In this document: in pieces, positions 23,998 through 31,692 of the stretch
Numbering within the stretch: position 1 is the first letter of the stretch
How the letters are laid out: each line of letters opens with the position of its first letter
DNA from: Brevibacterium gallinarum
GTDB lineage: Bacteria > Actinomycetota > Actinomycetes > Actinomycetales > Brevibacteriaceae
Assembly (NCBI RefSeq): GCF_014836885.1
Contig: NZ_JACSPY010000022.1
Span: 1 to 38,893 of the forward strand
Length of the DNA stretch: 38,893 nt
Direction of reading: 5' to 3'
Notes under the pieces: generated by a model
What the model saw: the letters and a program-made list of their open reading frames with translations, nothing else
Told to the model about the DNA's origin: nothing
Database searches by the model: none
Translations under genes and position numbers: made by a program

Positions 23998-24989
23998 GCG
24001 GCGGCGGTCTCGGTGACGAAGGCCGGGGTGCCGGTGAGCTGCCAGCTCACGCGGGTGCCCGGCGGCAGGGCCTGGGCCTGGGACAGGAACGCTGAGGAGA
24101 TGAGCTCGGTGCCGTCAGCCGCGCCCGAGGTGCCGGTGGCGCGGATGATGGTCCGCTCGCCGGTGTAGGACTGGCCGGTCACGGTGTACTCGCCTGCCTC
24201 GTCGGGTTCCAGGGTGAGGTCCTCGGGCCGGATGAAGGTGCGCTTGCCGTCGATGGTGAGTTCGGTGACGCTGCCGACGAACCGGGCGACGAATTCGCTG
24301 GCCGGGCGCTGGTAGACGACCTCGGGGGCGTCGAGCTGCTCGATGACTCCGGTGTTGAGGACGGCGACGCGGTCGGCGATTGCGAGTGCTTCGGCCTGGT
24401 CGTGGGTGACGAACATCGTCGTGATGCCCAGCTCCTGCTGCAGGCGCTGGATCTCATCGCGGATCTGCGTGCGCACGGTCGCATCGAGGGCCGAGAGCGG
24501 CTCGTCGAGCAGCAGCACCGAGGGTTCGACAGCGAGCGCCCGAGCAAGGGCGACGCGCTGCTGCTGGCCGCCGGAGAGCTGGTGCGGGAACCGGTCGGCG
24601 AAGGCGGCCAGCCCGCACATCTCCAGCAGCTCACCGGCCCGGCGGCGGCGCTCGGTGCGGGTGAGGCGGCGGATGCGCAGCCCGTATTCGACGTTGTCGA
24701 TGACGGTGAGGTTGGGGAACAGGCTGTAGGCCTGGAACACCATGCCGATGCCGCGCTTGTTCGGTGCGAGGTTCGTGACGTCGCGGCCGGCGATGAGCAC
24801 CCGGCCGGCGGTGGGGCGTTCGAATCCGGCGAGGATCCTCAGCGCGGTGGTCTTGCCGCACCCGGACGGGCCGAGCACGGTGATGAGCTCACCGGGGGCC
24901 AGTTCGAGGGACAGATTGTCGAGCACCGTGTGGGTGCCGAAGGCCTTCGAGACGCCGTCGTAGACGACGCTGTTGGACTTCGCGGTCAT
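23994..24989 (-). CDS. ABC transporter ATP-binding protein
   Basis: This 331-residue importer ATPase has Walker A GPSGCGKTT (residues 40-48), signature LSGGQQQR, Walker B VLLLDEPLSALD and the H-loop FVTHDQAEA. A C-terminal TOBE-like regulatory domain (from about 240, including RTFIRPEDLTLEPD) is typical of the CysA/PotA/FbpC group. It follows the two permeases after a 57-bp gap and overlaps the HAD gene, so it powers the same import system. Confidence 0.92.
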   Translation of the reverse strand: MTAKSNSVVYDGVSKAFGTHTVLDNLSLELAPGELITVLGPSGCGKTTALRILAGFERPTAGRVLIAGRDVTNLAPNKRGIGMVFQAYSLFPNLTVIDNVEYGLRIRRLTRTERRRRAGELLEMCGLAAFADRFPHQLSGGQQQRVALARALAVEPSVLLLDEPLSALDATVRTQIRDEIQRLQQELGITTMFVTHDQAEALAIADRVAVLNTGVIEQLDAPEVVYQRPASEFVARFVGSVTELTIDGKRTFIRPEDLTLEPDEAGEYTVTGQSYTGERTIIRATGTSGAADGTELISSAFLSQAQALPPGTRVSWQLTGTPAFVTETAAA

Positions 24990-25046
24990 AGGGGCCTCCT
25001 GGAGATGAGGTCAGCATAGAGAGCAGCAGGTGTCAGCGGAAGGGGC

Positions 25047-25934
25047 TCAGTCACGGTGGCGTGCCTCCCTGGCGGCCGACAGTGTGGCGATGAGCATGAG
25101 CGCCCAGGTGATGAGGTTGAGCAGCACGGCGATCGCGATCGAGGCGCGGAAGTCCGTCGACGACACGGTGAACAGCCACACCGGCACCGTCTGCTGGTTC
25201 AGGGTTGCGGCGACAGTGAACTCGCCGAAGCACAGGGCGGTGGCGAAGAAGACGGAGAACAGCATCGAACCGCGCATATTCGGCAGCACCACACGCCACA
25301 CAGTTCCCCACACCCCGGCGCCGAGGATCTGGGAGCCTTCGACGATCGCCTTGAGCGGGATCGTGCGCAGTCCGGCATCGATCGACCGGAAGGTGAACGG
25401 CAGGCACAGGACGACATAGGTGCCGACGAGGATGAGTGGCAGGTCCGGGCTCTGCAGGAACTGGCTGATGGCGTTCGGGGTGGTGCCCCGGCCCTGCTGG
25501 GCGCCCCAGCGCAGCATCGCCACGACGCCGGCGGCCAGGGCGATCGGCGGGACGACGAGCGGCAGCGTGCACAGCACCTCGAGTACGGTGCGCAGCCTCG
25601 GCGCCCACAGGTGCACAGCGACGACAGCCGGGACGAGGGCTGCGATGAGCACGACGATCGTGACGGCGGTGATGAGCAGGGTGCGCACGATCGCGTTCGT
25701 GAGCTTGGCATCGGAGCCGAGCACCGAATAGGCATCAAGTGAGAACGTCCCGCCGGGCAGCACCGCATAGGCGATTGAGCACAGCAGCGGGATCGTGACA
25801 TAGGCGGCGACGGCGATGACCGGCAGCCAGCGCGCCCAGGCCAGGGCGCGGGTCGCGGAGAACCCGGCCGGTGCCTCGGGAGCGGGCGTGCGGGAGCCGG
25901 CCGGCGCCTCGGGAACGGGGGTCATGACAGCCAT
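25047..25934 (-). CDS. ABC transporter permease
   Basis: This 295-residue inner-membrane permease has about six transmembrane segments and the ATPase-coupling EAA-like loop around GSQILGAGVWGTVWRVVLPN. The N-terminus is a low-complexity repeat (PVPEAPAGSRTPAPEAPAG) before the first span. It overlaps the end of the other permease gene by 13 bp. Of the CysW/ThiP-type family; substrate not readable from sequence. Confidence 0.9.
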   Translation of the reverse strand: MAVMTPVPEAPAGSRTPAPEAPAGFSATRALAWARWLPVIAVAAYVTIPLLCSIAYAVLPGGTFSLDAYSVLGSDAKLTNAIVRTLLITAVTIVVLIAALVPAVVAVHLWAPRLRTVLEVLCTLPLVVPPIALAAGVVAMLRWGAQQGRGTTPNAISQFLQSPDLPLILVGTYVVLCLPFTFRSIDAGLRTIPLKAIVEGSQILGAGVWGTVWRVVLPNMRGSMLFSVFFATALCFGEFTVAATLNQQTVPVWLFTVSSTDFRASIAIAVLLNLITWALMLIATLSAAREARHRD

Positions 25935-26923
25935 TTCGCGCTCCTGCGCTGGAGTCGGGAGAACAGGACGAGGGTGGCGATCGCGATGACGATCATCGAG
26001 ACGCCGAGTGCCATCGCGCTCGCCTCGCCGCCTCGGCCGGTGCCGGAGCTGAGCTGGGCGGCGATGTTGAGGGGGATGAGCTGGAAGCCGCCGGCGCCCA
26101 TGAGGACCGCGGCCGAGGCGTGGGTTGCGTAGGCCGAGCCGAAGAGCAGCACCCAGCCGCCGAGCAGGGACGGCCAGGCGACCGGGAATCCGACGCGGCG
26201 CCAGAACGTCCAGCCGGTGCCGCCGAGGGAGGTGTTGGCCTCACTCCACTCGCGGCGCAGGCCGGCGAAGGTCGGCAGGGTCACCATGATCATCGTGGGG
26301 ATGAGGAACGCCTGGTACATCGCCACCAGGCCCTGCCAGGTGTAGAGCGAGAAGCCGAGGCGGTCGAGGCCGAGGGCGGTGAAGACGATGCCGGTGTTGC
26401 CGAGGGTGACGATGAAGGAGAACGCCAGCGGGGCGCCGCCGTCGTTGGCGAGCACGGAAGAGAACACGGCGGTGATCGAGTCGAGGCGCTTCGAGCGGAT
26501 CTGGGCGATGCACAGCGCGGTGAGCGCGCCGACGATCGCGGCGATGAGGGAGCCGACGCCGGAGACGAGCACCGAGTTCATCAGCGCCCGGCCGTGGCTG
26601 GAGGACAGGCCTGCGAAGTTGCCGAAGCCGAGGTGGGATTCGGTGCGGCTGGTCTCGACGGTGAAGGCGAGGATCGCCATCGAGACGAGCGGGAGGATGA
26701 AGAAGGCGGCGAGGATGAGCCCGAGCGGGGCGAGTGCGGTGGCGGCAGGAGAGAGCAGGGCGCGGCCGAGGCTGGCCAGCCGGCGCCCGCCGGGTGCCCT
26801 GCCCGGTGCTCTGGTGCTGGGAGGCGCGGCGGCCGCACCGCCGGCAGCGGATGTGCCGGCGGTGCTGACCTGACCCGTCAGGGCCGCAGTGGACTGCTGG
26901 GTCACTGCATCGCCTTGGGCCAC
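25922..26923 (-). CDS. ABC transporter permease
   Basis: This 333-residue permease has an unusual alanine- and proline-rich N-terminal tail of about 55 residues before six transmembrane segments; the coupling loop is near SLGGTGWTFWRRVGFPVAWPS. It overlaps the end of the binding-protein gene by 22 bp and the second permease by 13 bp, so the transport genes are translated as one coupled unit. A start further inside cannot be ruled out because the tail is low complexity. Confidence 0.88.
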   Translation of the reverse strand: MAQGDAVTQQSTAALTGQVSTAGTSAAGGAAAAPPSTRAPGRAPGGRRLASLGRALLSPAATALAPLGLILAAFFILPLVSMAILAFTVETSRTESHLGFGNFAGLSSSHGRALMNSVLVSGVGSLIAAIVGALTALCIAQIRSKRLDSITAVFSSVLANDGGAPLAFSFIVTLGNTGIVFTALGLDRLGFSLYTWQGLVAMYQAFLIPTMIMVTLPTFAGLRREWSEANTSLGGTGWTFWRRVGFPVAWPSLLGGWVLLFGSAYATHASAAVLMGAGGFQLIPLNIAAQLSSGTGRGGEASAMALGVSMIVIAIATLVLFSRLQRRSAKWLS

Positions 26924-28044
26924 TCGGCCTCGACGACCTTCTGGTTGGCGGTGCGCTGATCCAGATTCGGCATCGGGGCGGTGATCTCCGGGTTCTCACC
27001 GGGCAGGGCGTCGACGGCCTCCTGGTTGGCGGTGCCGTTCTCCAGCATCGAGCTGATGCGCACCGGGGTGACGTAGCCCTCCAGCAGCAGGTTCTGACCC
27101 TCATCGGAGAACAGGAACTCGTAGAACAGGCGGGCGGTCGCCGGGTGCGGGGCGTCGGCGTTGATCGAGGCGGCGTAGAACGACGAGACGGTGCCGTCAG
27201 ACGGCTCGATGATCTTCAGTTCGTTGCCGTTGGCCTCCTTGAGGTCATCGGCGATCGGCTTGAGCAGGTAGTCCCAGTTGATGACGATCGGGGTCTCACC
27301 GGTCTCGATGGTGCCGGCCGAGGCCTCGACGGGCAGGTAGTTGCCCTTGTCCTTGAGCTCGGAGAAGAACTCGACACCGGGCTTGATGTCATCGAGGCTG
27401 CCGCCGTTGGCCTGGGCTGCGGCGTGGACGATCATGAATCCGGTCTCACCGGTCGTCGGGTTCGAGGGGATGGCGACCTTGCCCTTGTACTCGTCCTTGA
27501 GCAGGTCGGCGAACGAGGTGGGGCAGGTGTCGACGCGGTCTGCGTCGCAGCCGATGGCCATGGTGCCGCCGAGGTGGTTGATCCAGGTGCCGTTCTCACC
27601 GACGTACTTCTCGTCGATGTCGCCGATGGTCTCCGGCTGGTAGGTCGCCAGCAGCCCGTCGGCGTCAGCGTCCTGGGCGAAGGTCATGCCGGTGTCGAGG
27701 TAGTCCAGGGAGTCGTCCTGGCCCTTGCGGTTGACCACGGCGTTGATGAGGTCCTGGGAGGAGCCGGTGGAGGTGTCGTTGTTGATCTCGATGTCGTACT
27801 TCTCGGAGAACGCCTTGAGCAGTCCGCCGTAGTTGGCCCAGTCGTCGTAGAGGCCCATCGAGTTGAAGGCGCCTTCGGCCTGGGCGGCTTCGATGAGCTT
27901 GTCCATGCCGCCGCCGGCTTCGGCGGAGGTGGCATCACGCCAGGTCTCGGAGTTTTCGGCCTGGGCAGAGCCGCCGCAGGCCGACAGCGCCAGCGCGCCG
28001 GCGGACAGGGTCGCGGCCAGGATCATCACGGGGTGTTTCTTCAC
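26902..28044 (-). CDS. ABC transporter substrate-binding lipoprotein
   Basis: This is a lipoprotein of about 380 residues that captures the substrate outside the membrane. The signal peptide and lipobox LALSACGG (Cys23 from the chosen start) are clear, and the body is a family 1 extracellular solute-binding fold (KVAIPSNPTTGETGFMIVHAA, PIVINWDYLLKP). I favour the GTG at 28044, eight bases after GAAGGA, giving MKKHPVMILAA; the ATG at 28062 adds six residues but has no good ribosome site. It heads the operon and lies downstream of the paired palindromes. Similar proteins bind organic phosphates, phosphonates, polyamines or iron; the downstream phosphatases favour a phosphorus compound. Confidence 0.9.
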   Translation of the reverse strand: MKKHPVMILAATLSAGALALSACGGSAQAENSETWRDATSAEAGGGMDKLIEAAQAEGAFNSMGLYDDWANYGGLLKAFSEKYDIEINNDTSTGSSQDLINAVVNRKGQDDSLDYLDTGMTFAQDADADGLLATYQPETIGDIDEKYVGENGTWINHLGGTMAIGCDADRVDTCPTSFADLLKDEYKGKVAIPSNPTTGETGFMIVHAAAQANGGSLDDIKPGVEFFSELKDKGNYLPVEASAGTIETGETPIVINWDYLLKPIADDLKEANGNELKIIEPSDGTVSSFYAASINADAPHPATARLFYEFLFSDEGQNLLLEGYVTPVRISSMLENGTANQEAVDALPGENPEITAPMPNLDQRTANQKVVEAEWPKAMQ

Positions 28045-28104
28045 GAACAGTGTCCTTCGCATTCGGTGGTGAACGGCGTGCGCTGCCGCAAGCCAGACTC
28101 AGTC

Positions 28105-28114
28105 TCACTAGTGA
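28105..28114. promoter_or_regulatory. Operator palindrome copy 1 (TCACTAGTGA)
   Basis: TCACTAGTGA is a perfect 10-bp palindrome between the divergent ABC operon and GntR gene. Its centre is 33 bp from that of the second copy, about three helical turns, so two repressor dimers could bind the same face. It lies upstream of the binding-protein start. Confidence 0.7.
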
Positions 28115-28136
28115 AGTTTGCCACGTATGAACAAAG

Positions 28137-28148
28137 TTCACTAGTGAA
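28137..28148. promoter_or_regulatory. Operator palindrome copy 2 (TTCACTAGTGAA)
   Basis: TTCACTAGTGAA is a perfect 12-bp palindrome containing the same core as copy 1. The segment between the copies is A/T-rich (TTTGTTCATACG on the minus strand) and probably holds the ABC operon promoter. The neighbouring UTRA-GntR protein is the obvious candidate ligand-responsive repressor. Confidence 0.72.
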
Positions 28149-28295
28149 GATGAATGGATTGTGAACGCTCGGCGATCCCGCTCCCGAGGCGGTGGGAACC
28201 TCGGTCTGCTCGGTTAATGTGATCGCCAAGGAGAGTGGTTCGACCGGGAATGAATGGCATTCTGGTGACCAGCAGGCAGGCCGGAGGAGGCAGAG

Positions 28296-29081
28296 ATGGC
28301 GGATTCGCAGCAGGCGCCCGGAGCGCGGCCCAAGGGCTTCGCGTTCGCGCAGATCGCCGAGGCGCTGCGCGCCGACATCGTCGCCGGCACCTACCGAGTC
28401 GGAGACTCGCTGCCGTCCGAGCGGCTCTTGAGTGAGCGCTTCGGCGTCTCCCCGGGCACCGTGCGCGTGGCACTCGGCGAGCTCGTCAATGAGGGCATCG
28501 TCGACGGCACCCGCGGCCGACCCAAGCAGGTCGTGCGCACACCGCAGCCGCGCGCCTCATTCTCCGAGTTCCACTCCTTCGCCCAGTGGGCGTGGAGCGC
28601 CGGGCACGAACCCGGCGGAACCGTTATCTGCATGCAGTGGGAGATCGCCGGCGAGCTCGACGAGGAGCTGCTCGAGGTCCCGGCCGGCCGCCGGCTGCTC
28701 GCCGTCACCCGCCGGCGCACGCTCGACGGCGAGACGGTCATGCTCGAGCAGACCCGCTATCCCGAATGGCTCGGCGAGATCATCGAGACGATCCCTGCTG
28801 ACGCCCGTTCGGTTACCCGGGTGCTCGCCGAGGAGCACGAGGTGCGCTTCAGCCACGCCGAGCACCGATTCGGCGCCGAAGCCGCCAGCGCCGAGGCCGC
28901 AGCCCTGCTCGACGTCGACCCCGGCACCGCCCTCCTCGTCCACCGCCGCGTGACCCGCGACCCCTTCGGCCGCCGCCTCGAATGGTCGACCGACCGCTAC
29001 ATCGCCGGCAAGATCATGGTCTCCGTCGGCAGCTCCTGGCACTCCAACCCGCTGCAGTGGACCCTGCCCGAGGCGGACTAG
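28296..29081 (+). CDS. GntR-family regulator with UTRA domain
   Basis: This 261-residue regulator has an N-terminal winged helix (residues 15-80; GDSLPSERLLSERFGVSPGTVRVALGEL) and a C-terminal UTRA ligand-binding domain (about 105-245, with RRRTLDGETVMLEQTRYP and HRRVTRDPFGRRLEWSTDRY). UTRA members such as PhnF and FarR sense small organic acids, sugars or phosphonates. An AGGAGGCAG site precedes the ATG. It is divergent from the ABC/HAD/EEP operon across the two palindromes and probably represses both directions until the transported compound is present. Confidence 0.9.
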   Translation: MADSQQAPGARPKGFAFAQIAEALRADIVAGTYRVGDSLPSERLLSERFGVSPGTVRVALGELVNEGIVDGTRGRPKQVVRTPQPRASFSEFHSFAQWAWSAGHEPGGTVICMQWEIAGELDEELLEVPAGRRLLAVTRRRTLDGETVMLEQTRYPEWLGEIIETIPADARSVTRVLAEEHEVRFSHAEHRFGAEAASAEAAALLDVDPGTALLVHRRVTRDPFGRRLEWSTDRYIAGKIMVSVGSSWHSNPLQWTLPEAD

Positions 29082-29096
29082 GACTCATCGGCCGGC

Positions 29097-29111
29097 GTCC
29101 CCGCGGGGGAC
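29097..29111. terminator. GC-rich hairpin after the GntR gene
   Basis: GTCCCC-GCG-GGGGAC lies 16 bp after the GntR stop. An overlapping GGACAC...GTGTCC pairing follows. There is no T-tract. It resembles the palindrome at 30611 and may be a weak terminator. The rest of 29112-29345 shows no gene I can support. Confidence 0.4.
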
Positions 29112-29345
29112 ACGAGGGCTTGTGTCCTCAGTGATCTTCTTGATCCGTTACGGGTATCCGCTCTGAGGCTCCTGCGCACGTCGGCTAGGCGCTGGGCGGT
29201 TGGCTCATTGTCGAGTCTTACGCTGTGCTGCGCCTTGGGCGCGCAGCGTCATGTACCTCATCGCGAGCACGGATCACGCGGTCCCAATGACCGAACGCCT
29301 GTGGGAATGCCGGTCCATTCGTCGCCCTATTCGGCGGATACAGCA

Positions 29346-29987
29346 TCACCGGTGTTCAGCTGTGCTGCTCCGTGTTGAGGTGAGGAAGTTCTCCACTGCG
29401 GCAATTGTTGTCTGGTTGCTCTCGTGGCGGACGCTCTGAATACCGAGTGCGACCGCTGCGTGAACCGCTTCTTCGCGGTCATCGATGAAGAACACGTCAT
29501 GTGGCTGGGCGTTCATCGCATCAAGCGTCTTCAAGTATGCGGGCCGATCAGGCTTCGCTGCACCGAGTTCGTGGCTGTAGCAGATCGGATCGAACAGCTG
29601 CGAGAACCCGTACCTGCGTTCTTCTTCCTCTCGTGCACCATCAGCCGAGTTCGACAGAATCGCCAATCCCGCACGTCCCTTTAGACCCTTGGCATACTCG
29701 ATAAGCTCGGTATTGCCCGTCCCGCAGTAGGCATCCCACATTTCCGTGCGCATTTGAGCAATCTCCGCACTGTTCAGGCCAAGTGTGGCCCCGAACAATC
29801 GCCAGTATTCGGCCTCAACACCACTGTGAAGCACGATATTCGGCAGATCGACGGCTGATGCTCTCGCCTCGTATTGCTCATGTGTCAGTCCGGCCTTGAA
29901 CAGCCAGCGTTCCATCCAGCGGGTCTGCCACTGATCGTCGTCTACGACTTCCAGCACGCCGCCAATATCGAAGAGAATCCACTGCAT
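29346..29987 (-). CDS. HAD-superfamily hydrolase-like protein
   Basis: This 213-residue HAD-fold protein begins MQWILFDIGGVLEVVDD. Motif I keeps the nucleophile Asp but has Gly in place of the second Asp (DIGGV), as in dehalogenase- and epoxide-hydrolase-like HAD proteins, so phosphatase activity is less certain. Motif II LAILSNSADG, the lysine in LGAAKPDRPAYL and motif III VFFIDDREEAV are present, with a helical cap around residues 18-90. It stands alone, and its DNA is visibly less G/C-rich than both sides, suggesting separate acquisition. Function unknown. Confidence 0.8.
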   Translation of the reverse strand: MQWILFDIGGVLEVVDDDQWQTRWMERWLFKAGLTHEQYEARASAVDLPNIVLHSGVEAEYWRLFGATLGLNSAEIAQMRTEMWDAYCGTGNTELIEYAKGLKGRAGLAILSNSADGAREEEERRYGFSQLFDPICYSHELGAAKPDRPAYLKTLDAMNAQPHDVFFIDDREEAVHAAVALGIQSVRHESNQTTIAAVENFLTSTRSSTAEHR

Positions 29988-30220
29988 CGCTCAAGAGTAG
30001 TCATGTGTTGCTGGCACGATGCTGAGAATCTGACATGAACGACCGAGGCGGATTGAAACCCCTGCCAACGTCCCTGCGGTGACGCGATCTGGTTGCCGTG
30101 CACGTCGCAGCGGCGCGGGCCGTATCCTAGAGCTGAGCTTCACCTGCCGCGATCGACAAGGGGCATCTCCTGAACCAGCCAGGCATACCACTGCAGCCGA
30201 GGTCAGCCGCGCCCGGGCCG

Positions 30221-30589
30221 ATGACGCTGTGGTTCCCCTTCAGCCTTGTCGCTCTCGTCTGGTCACTGCTGGCAGTCGTCGGCGGGCTGGCGACAGTGGC
30301 CTACCTAGGCCTGGGCGTGACGATGACGCACACACTCGACGGCGTCTTCGGTCCTGAACCGAAGTACCGCTTCAACTGGGTCATTCTGTGGATGGCGCTC
30401 ATCGGCCAGCTCGTCGGGGTCATCGTCTCCCTCGTCATCGGCTTCCTGGCCCTGCGTCATCAGCGCCGCGACTACCGGCTGGCGACAGCGGCAACGGTCC
30501 TCGGCTTCGTCGCCGCCGGCATCTTCCTGATCCTCGGTGCACTCCAGCTGCCGCTGCTGCCGATCCTGCGCGATGCGCTGGCGCTCTGA
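30221..30589 (+). CDS. Small membrane protein, DUF4190-like
   Basis: This protein of at least 122 residues has three hydrophobic segments (about 5-32, 53-77 and 87-115) and a short basic loop HQRRDYR between the last two, resembling DUF4190-type small membrane proteins of Actinobacteria. No function is known. The ATG at 30221 has no ribosome site and begins immediately before the first membrane span. The frame is open upstream and a CTG at 30170, six bases after AAGGGG, would give a hydrophilic lead NQPGIPLQPRSAAPGP; that may be the real start. It is convergent with the LysR gene. Confidence 0.65.
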   Translation: MTLWFPFSLVALVWSLLAVVGGLATVAYLGLGVTMTHTLDGVFGPEPKYRFNWVILWMALIGQLVGVIVSLVIGFLALRHQRRDYRLATAATVLGFVAAGIFLILGALQLPLLPILRDALAL

Positions 30590-30610
30590 GGCCTCCCGTC
30601 TCCCGCCCGG

Positions 30611-30628
30611 ACGTCCCCGCGGGGACGT
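30611..30628. terminator. Perfect palindrome between convergent genes
   Basis: ACGTCCCCGCGGGGACGT is an 18-bp perfect palindrome between the stops of the small membrane protein (30589) and the LysR gene (30642). Without T-tracts on either side, it may act as a bidirectional, factor-assisted terminator. Confidence 0.5.
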
Positions 30629-30641
30629 TCCGCTTAGCCGG

Positions 30642-31553
30642 TCACGAGGTGAAGAGCGGGCTGTCCGGCACCGTGACAGTGCCGACATCGCTGCGCTGGG
30701 CGACCCAGTCCCGGAAGTCGGCGAGCATCGCGATGATCGACTCCTCGGCATAGTGCCCCGGCTCCCAGGACGCCCATTCGGCCAGCTGCACCGGCTGCCC
30801 GCGATCGACGACCGGCACAGCCGTCAACCCGTAGCGCACCGGATCGATCGCCAGCGCCATCCCGGCATCCCCGCCGGCGGTCAGCGCCTGCGCAACATGG
30901 GTGCGGTCGACCTCAAGACGCGGACGCAGCGTGATGCCGCGGGCGGCCAGCAGCGCATCGAGGGTGCGGCGGGTGCCGCTGCGCGCATCGGTGATGAGCA
31001 GCGGCAGGTCGGCCAGCTCGCGCAGATCGACCGACTCACGTCCGGCCATCGGGTCATCGGGTCGGCACTGCAGGGTCAGCTGCACCTGGAAGAGCTCACA
31101 GCTGCGCAGAGTGCTCGGCGGGGCGACCGGAGCGAAGGCGACATCGGCTAGCCGGCGCCTCACCAGTTCATGGGCGTCGACAGCGAGGCTGTCGATGACA
31201 TCGGTGATCGGCGTCGGCACCGCCGCGACGAACGGCAGCACGAGCATCTCAGCGATCATGACCGGGCAGACCGCCGTCAGCCGCACCTCACGATCCGAAA
31301 GTTCAGCCAGCTGGGCGGTGAGCTCATCGGCCCGGGTGACGACATCGCGGGCACCGGGCTCCAGGCGCCGGGCGGCCCGGGTCGGCACCATGCCGCCGGC
31401 CGAGCGGACGAACAGCGCCGTCCCGCACGCATCTTCGAGCGCCTGGATCTGCCGGGACAGCGTCGGCTGGGAGACGCCCCGCACCTCGGCGGCAACGGTG
31501 GCCGAACCCTCATCGAGCACGGCGAGGAAGCTGCGCAGCTGACCTAGTTTCAT
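30642..31553 (-). CDS. LysR-family transcriptional regulator
   Basis: This 303-residue LysR-type regulator has an N-terminal helix-turn-helix (residues 1-60; LRSFLAVLDEGSATVAAEV, SQPTLSRQIQALED) and a C-terminal periplasmic-binding-like effector domain. It diverges from the M20 hydrolase gene across 139 bp and is probably its regulator. No ribosome site precedes the ATG; a TAAACT box ends six bases upstream, suggesting a leaderless mRNA. Confidence 0.9.
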   Translation of the reverse strand: MKLGQLRSFLAVLDEGSATVAAEVRGVSQPTLSRQIQALEDACGTALFVRSAGGMVPTRAARRLEPGARDVVTRADELTAQLAELSDREVRLTAVCPVMIAEMLVLPFVAAVPTPITDVIDSLAVDAHELVRRRLADVAFAPVAPPSTLRSCELFQVQLTLQCRPDDPMAGRESVDLRELADLPLLITDARSGTRRTLDALLAARGITLRPRLEVDRTHVAQALTAGGDAGMALAIDPVRYGLTAVPVVDRGQPVQLAEWASWEPGHYAEESIIAMLADFRDWVAQRSDVGTVTVPDSPLFTS

Positions 31554-31598
31554 GCAGAAAGTTTAACGACGGGTCTCCAGATATGTATTTGCGTGCAT
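31554..31598. promoter_or_regulatory. LysR leaderless promoter and candidate LysR box
   Basis: TAAACT (31560-31565, minus strand) is followed by six bases and the LysR ATG. A partly symmetric ATGTATTTGCGTGCAT (31583-31598) matches the loose inverted-repeat form of LysR-type sites and lies where an autoregulatory and activating site is expected. Confidence 0.4.
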
Positions 31599-31692
31599 GT
31601 GACCGTGTGCTTACCGTCGAATGTGAACCACTTCACTCACGCTGCGTCGCAGCCTTCTGGCTCTCGCGCGTGATGGCTTGAAAGGGACGATC

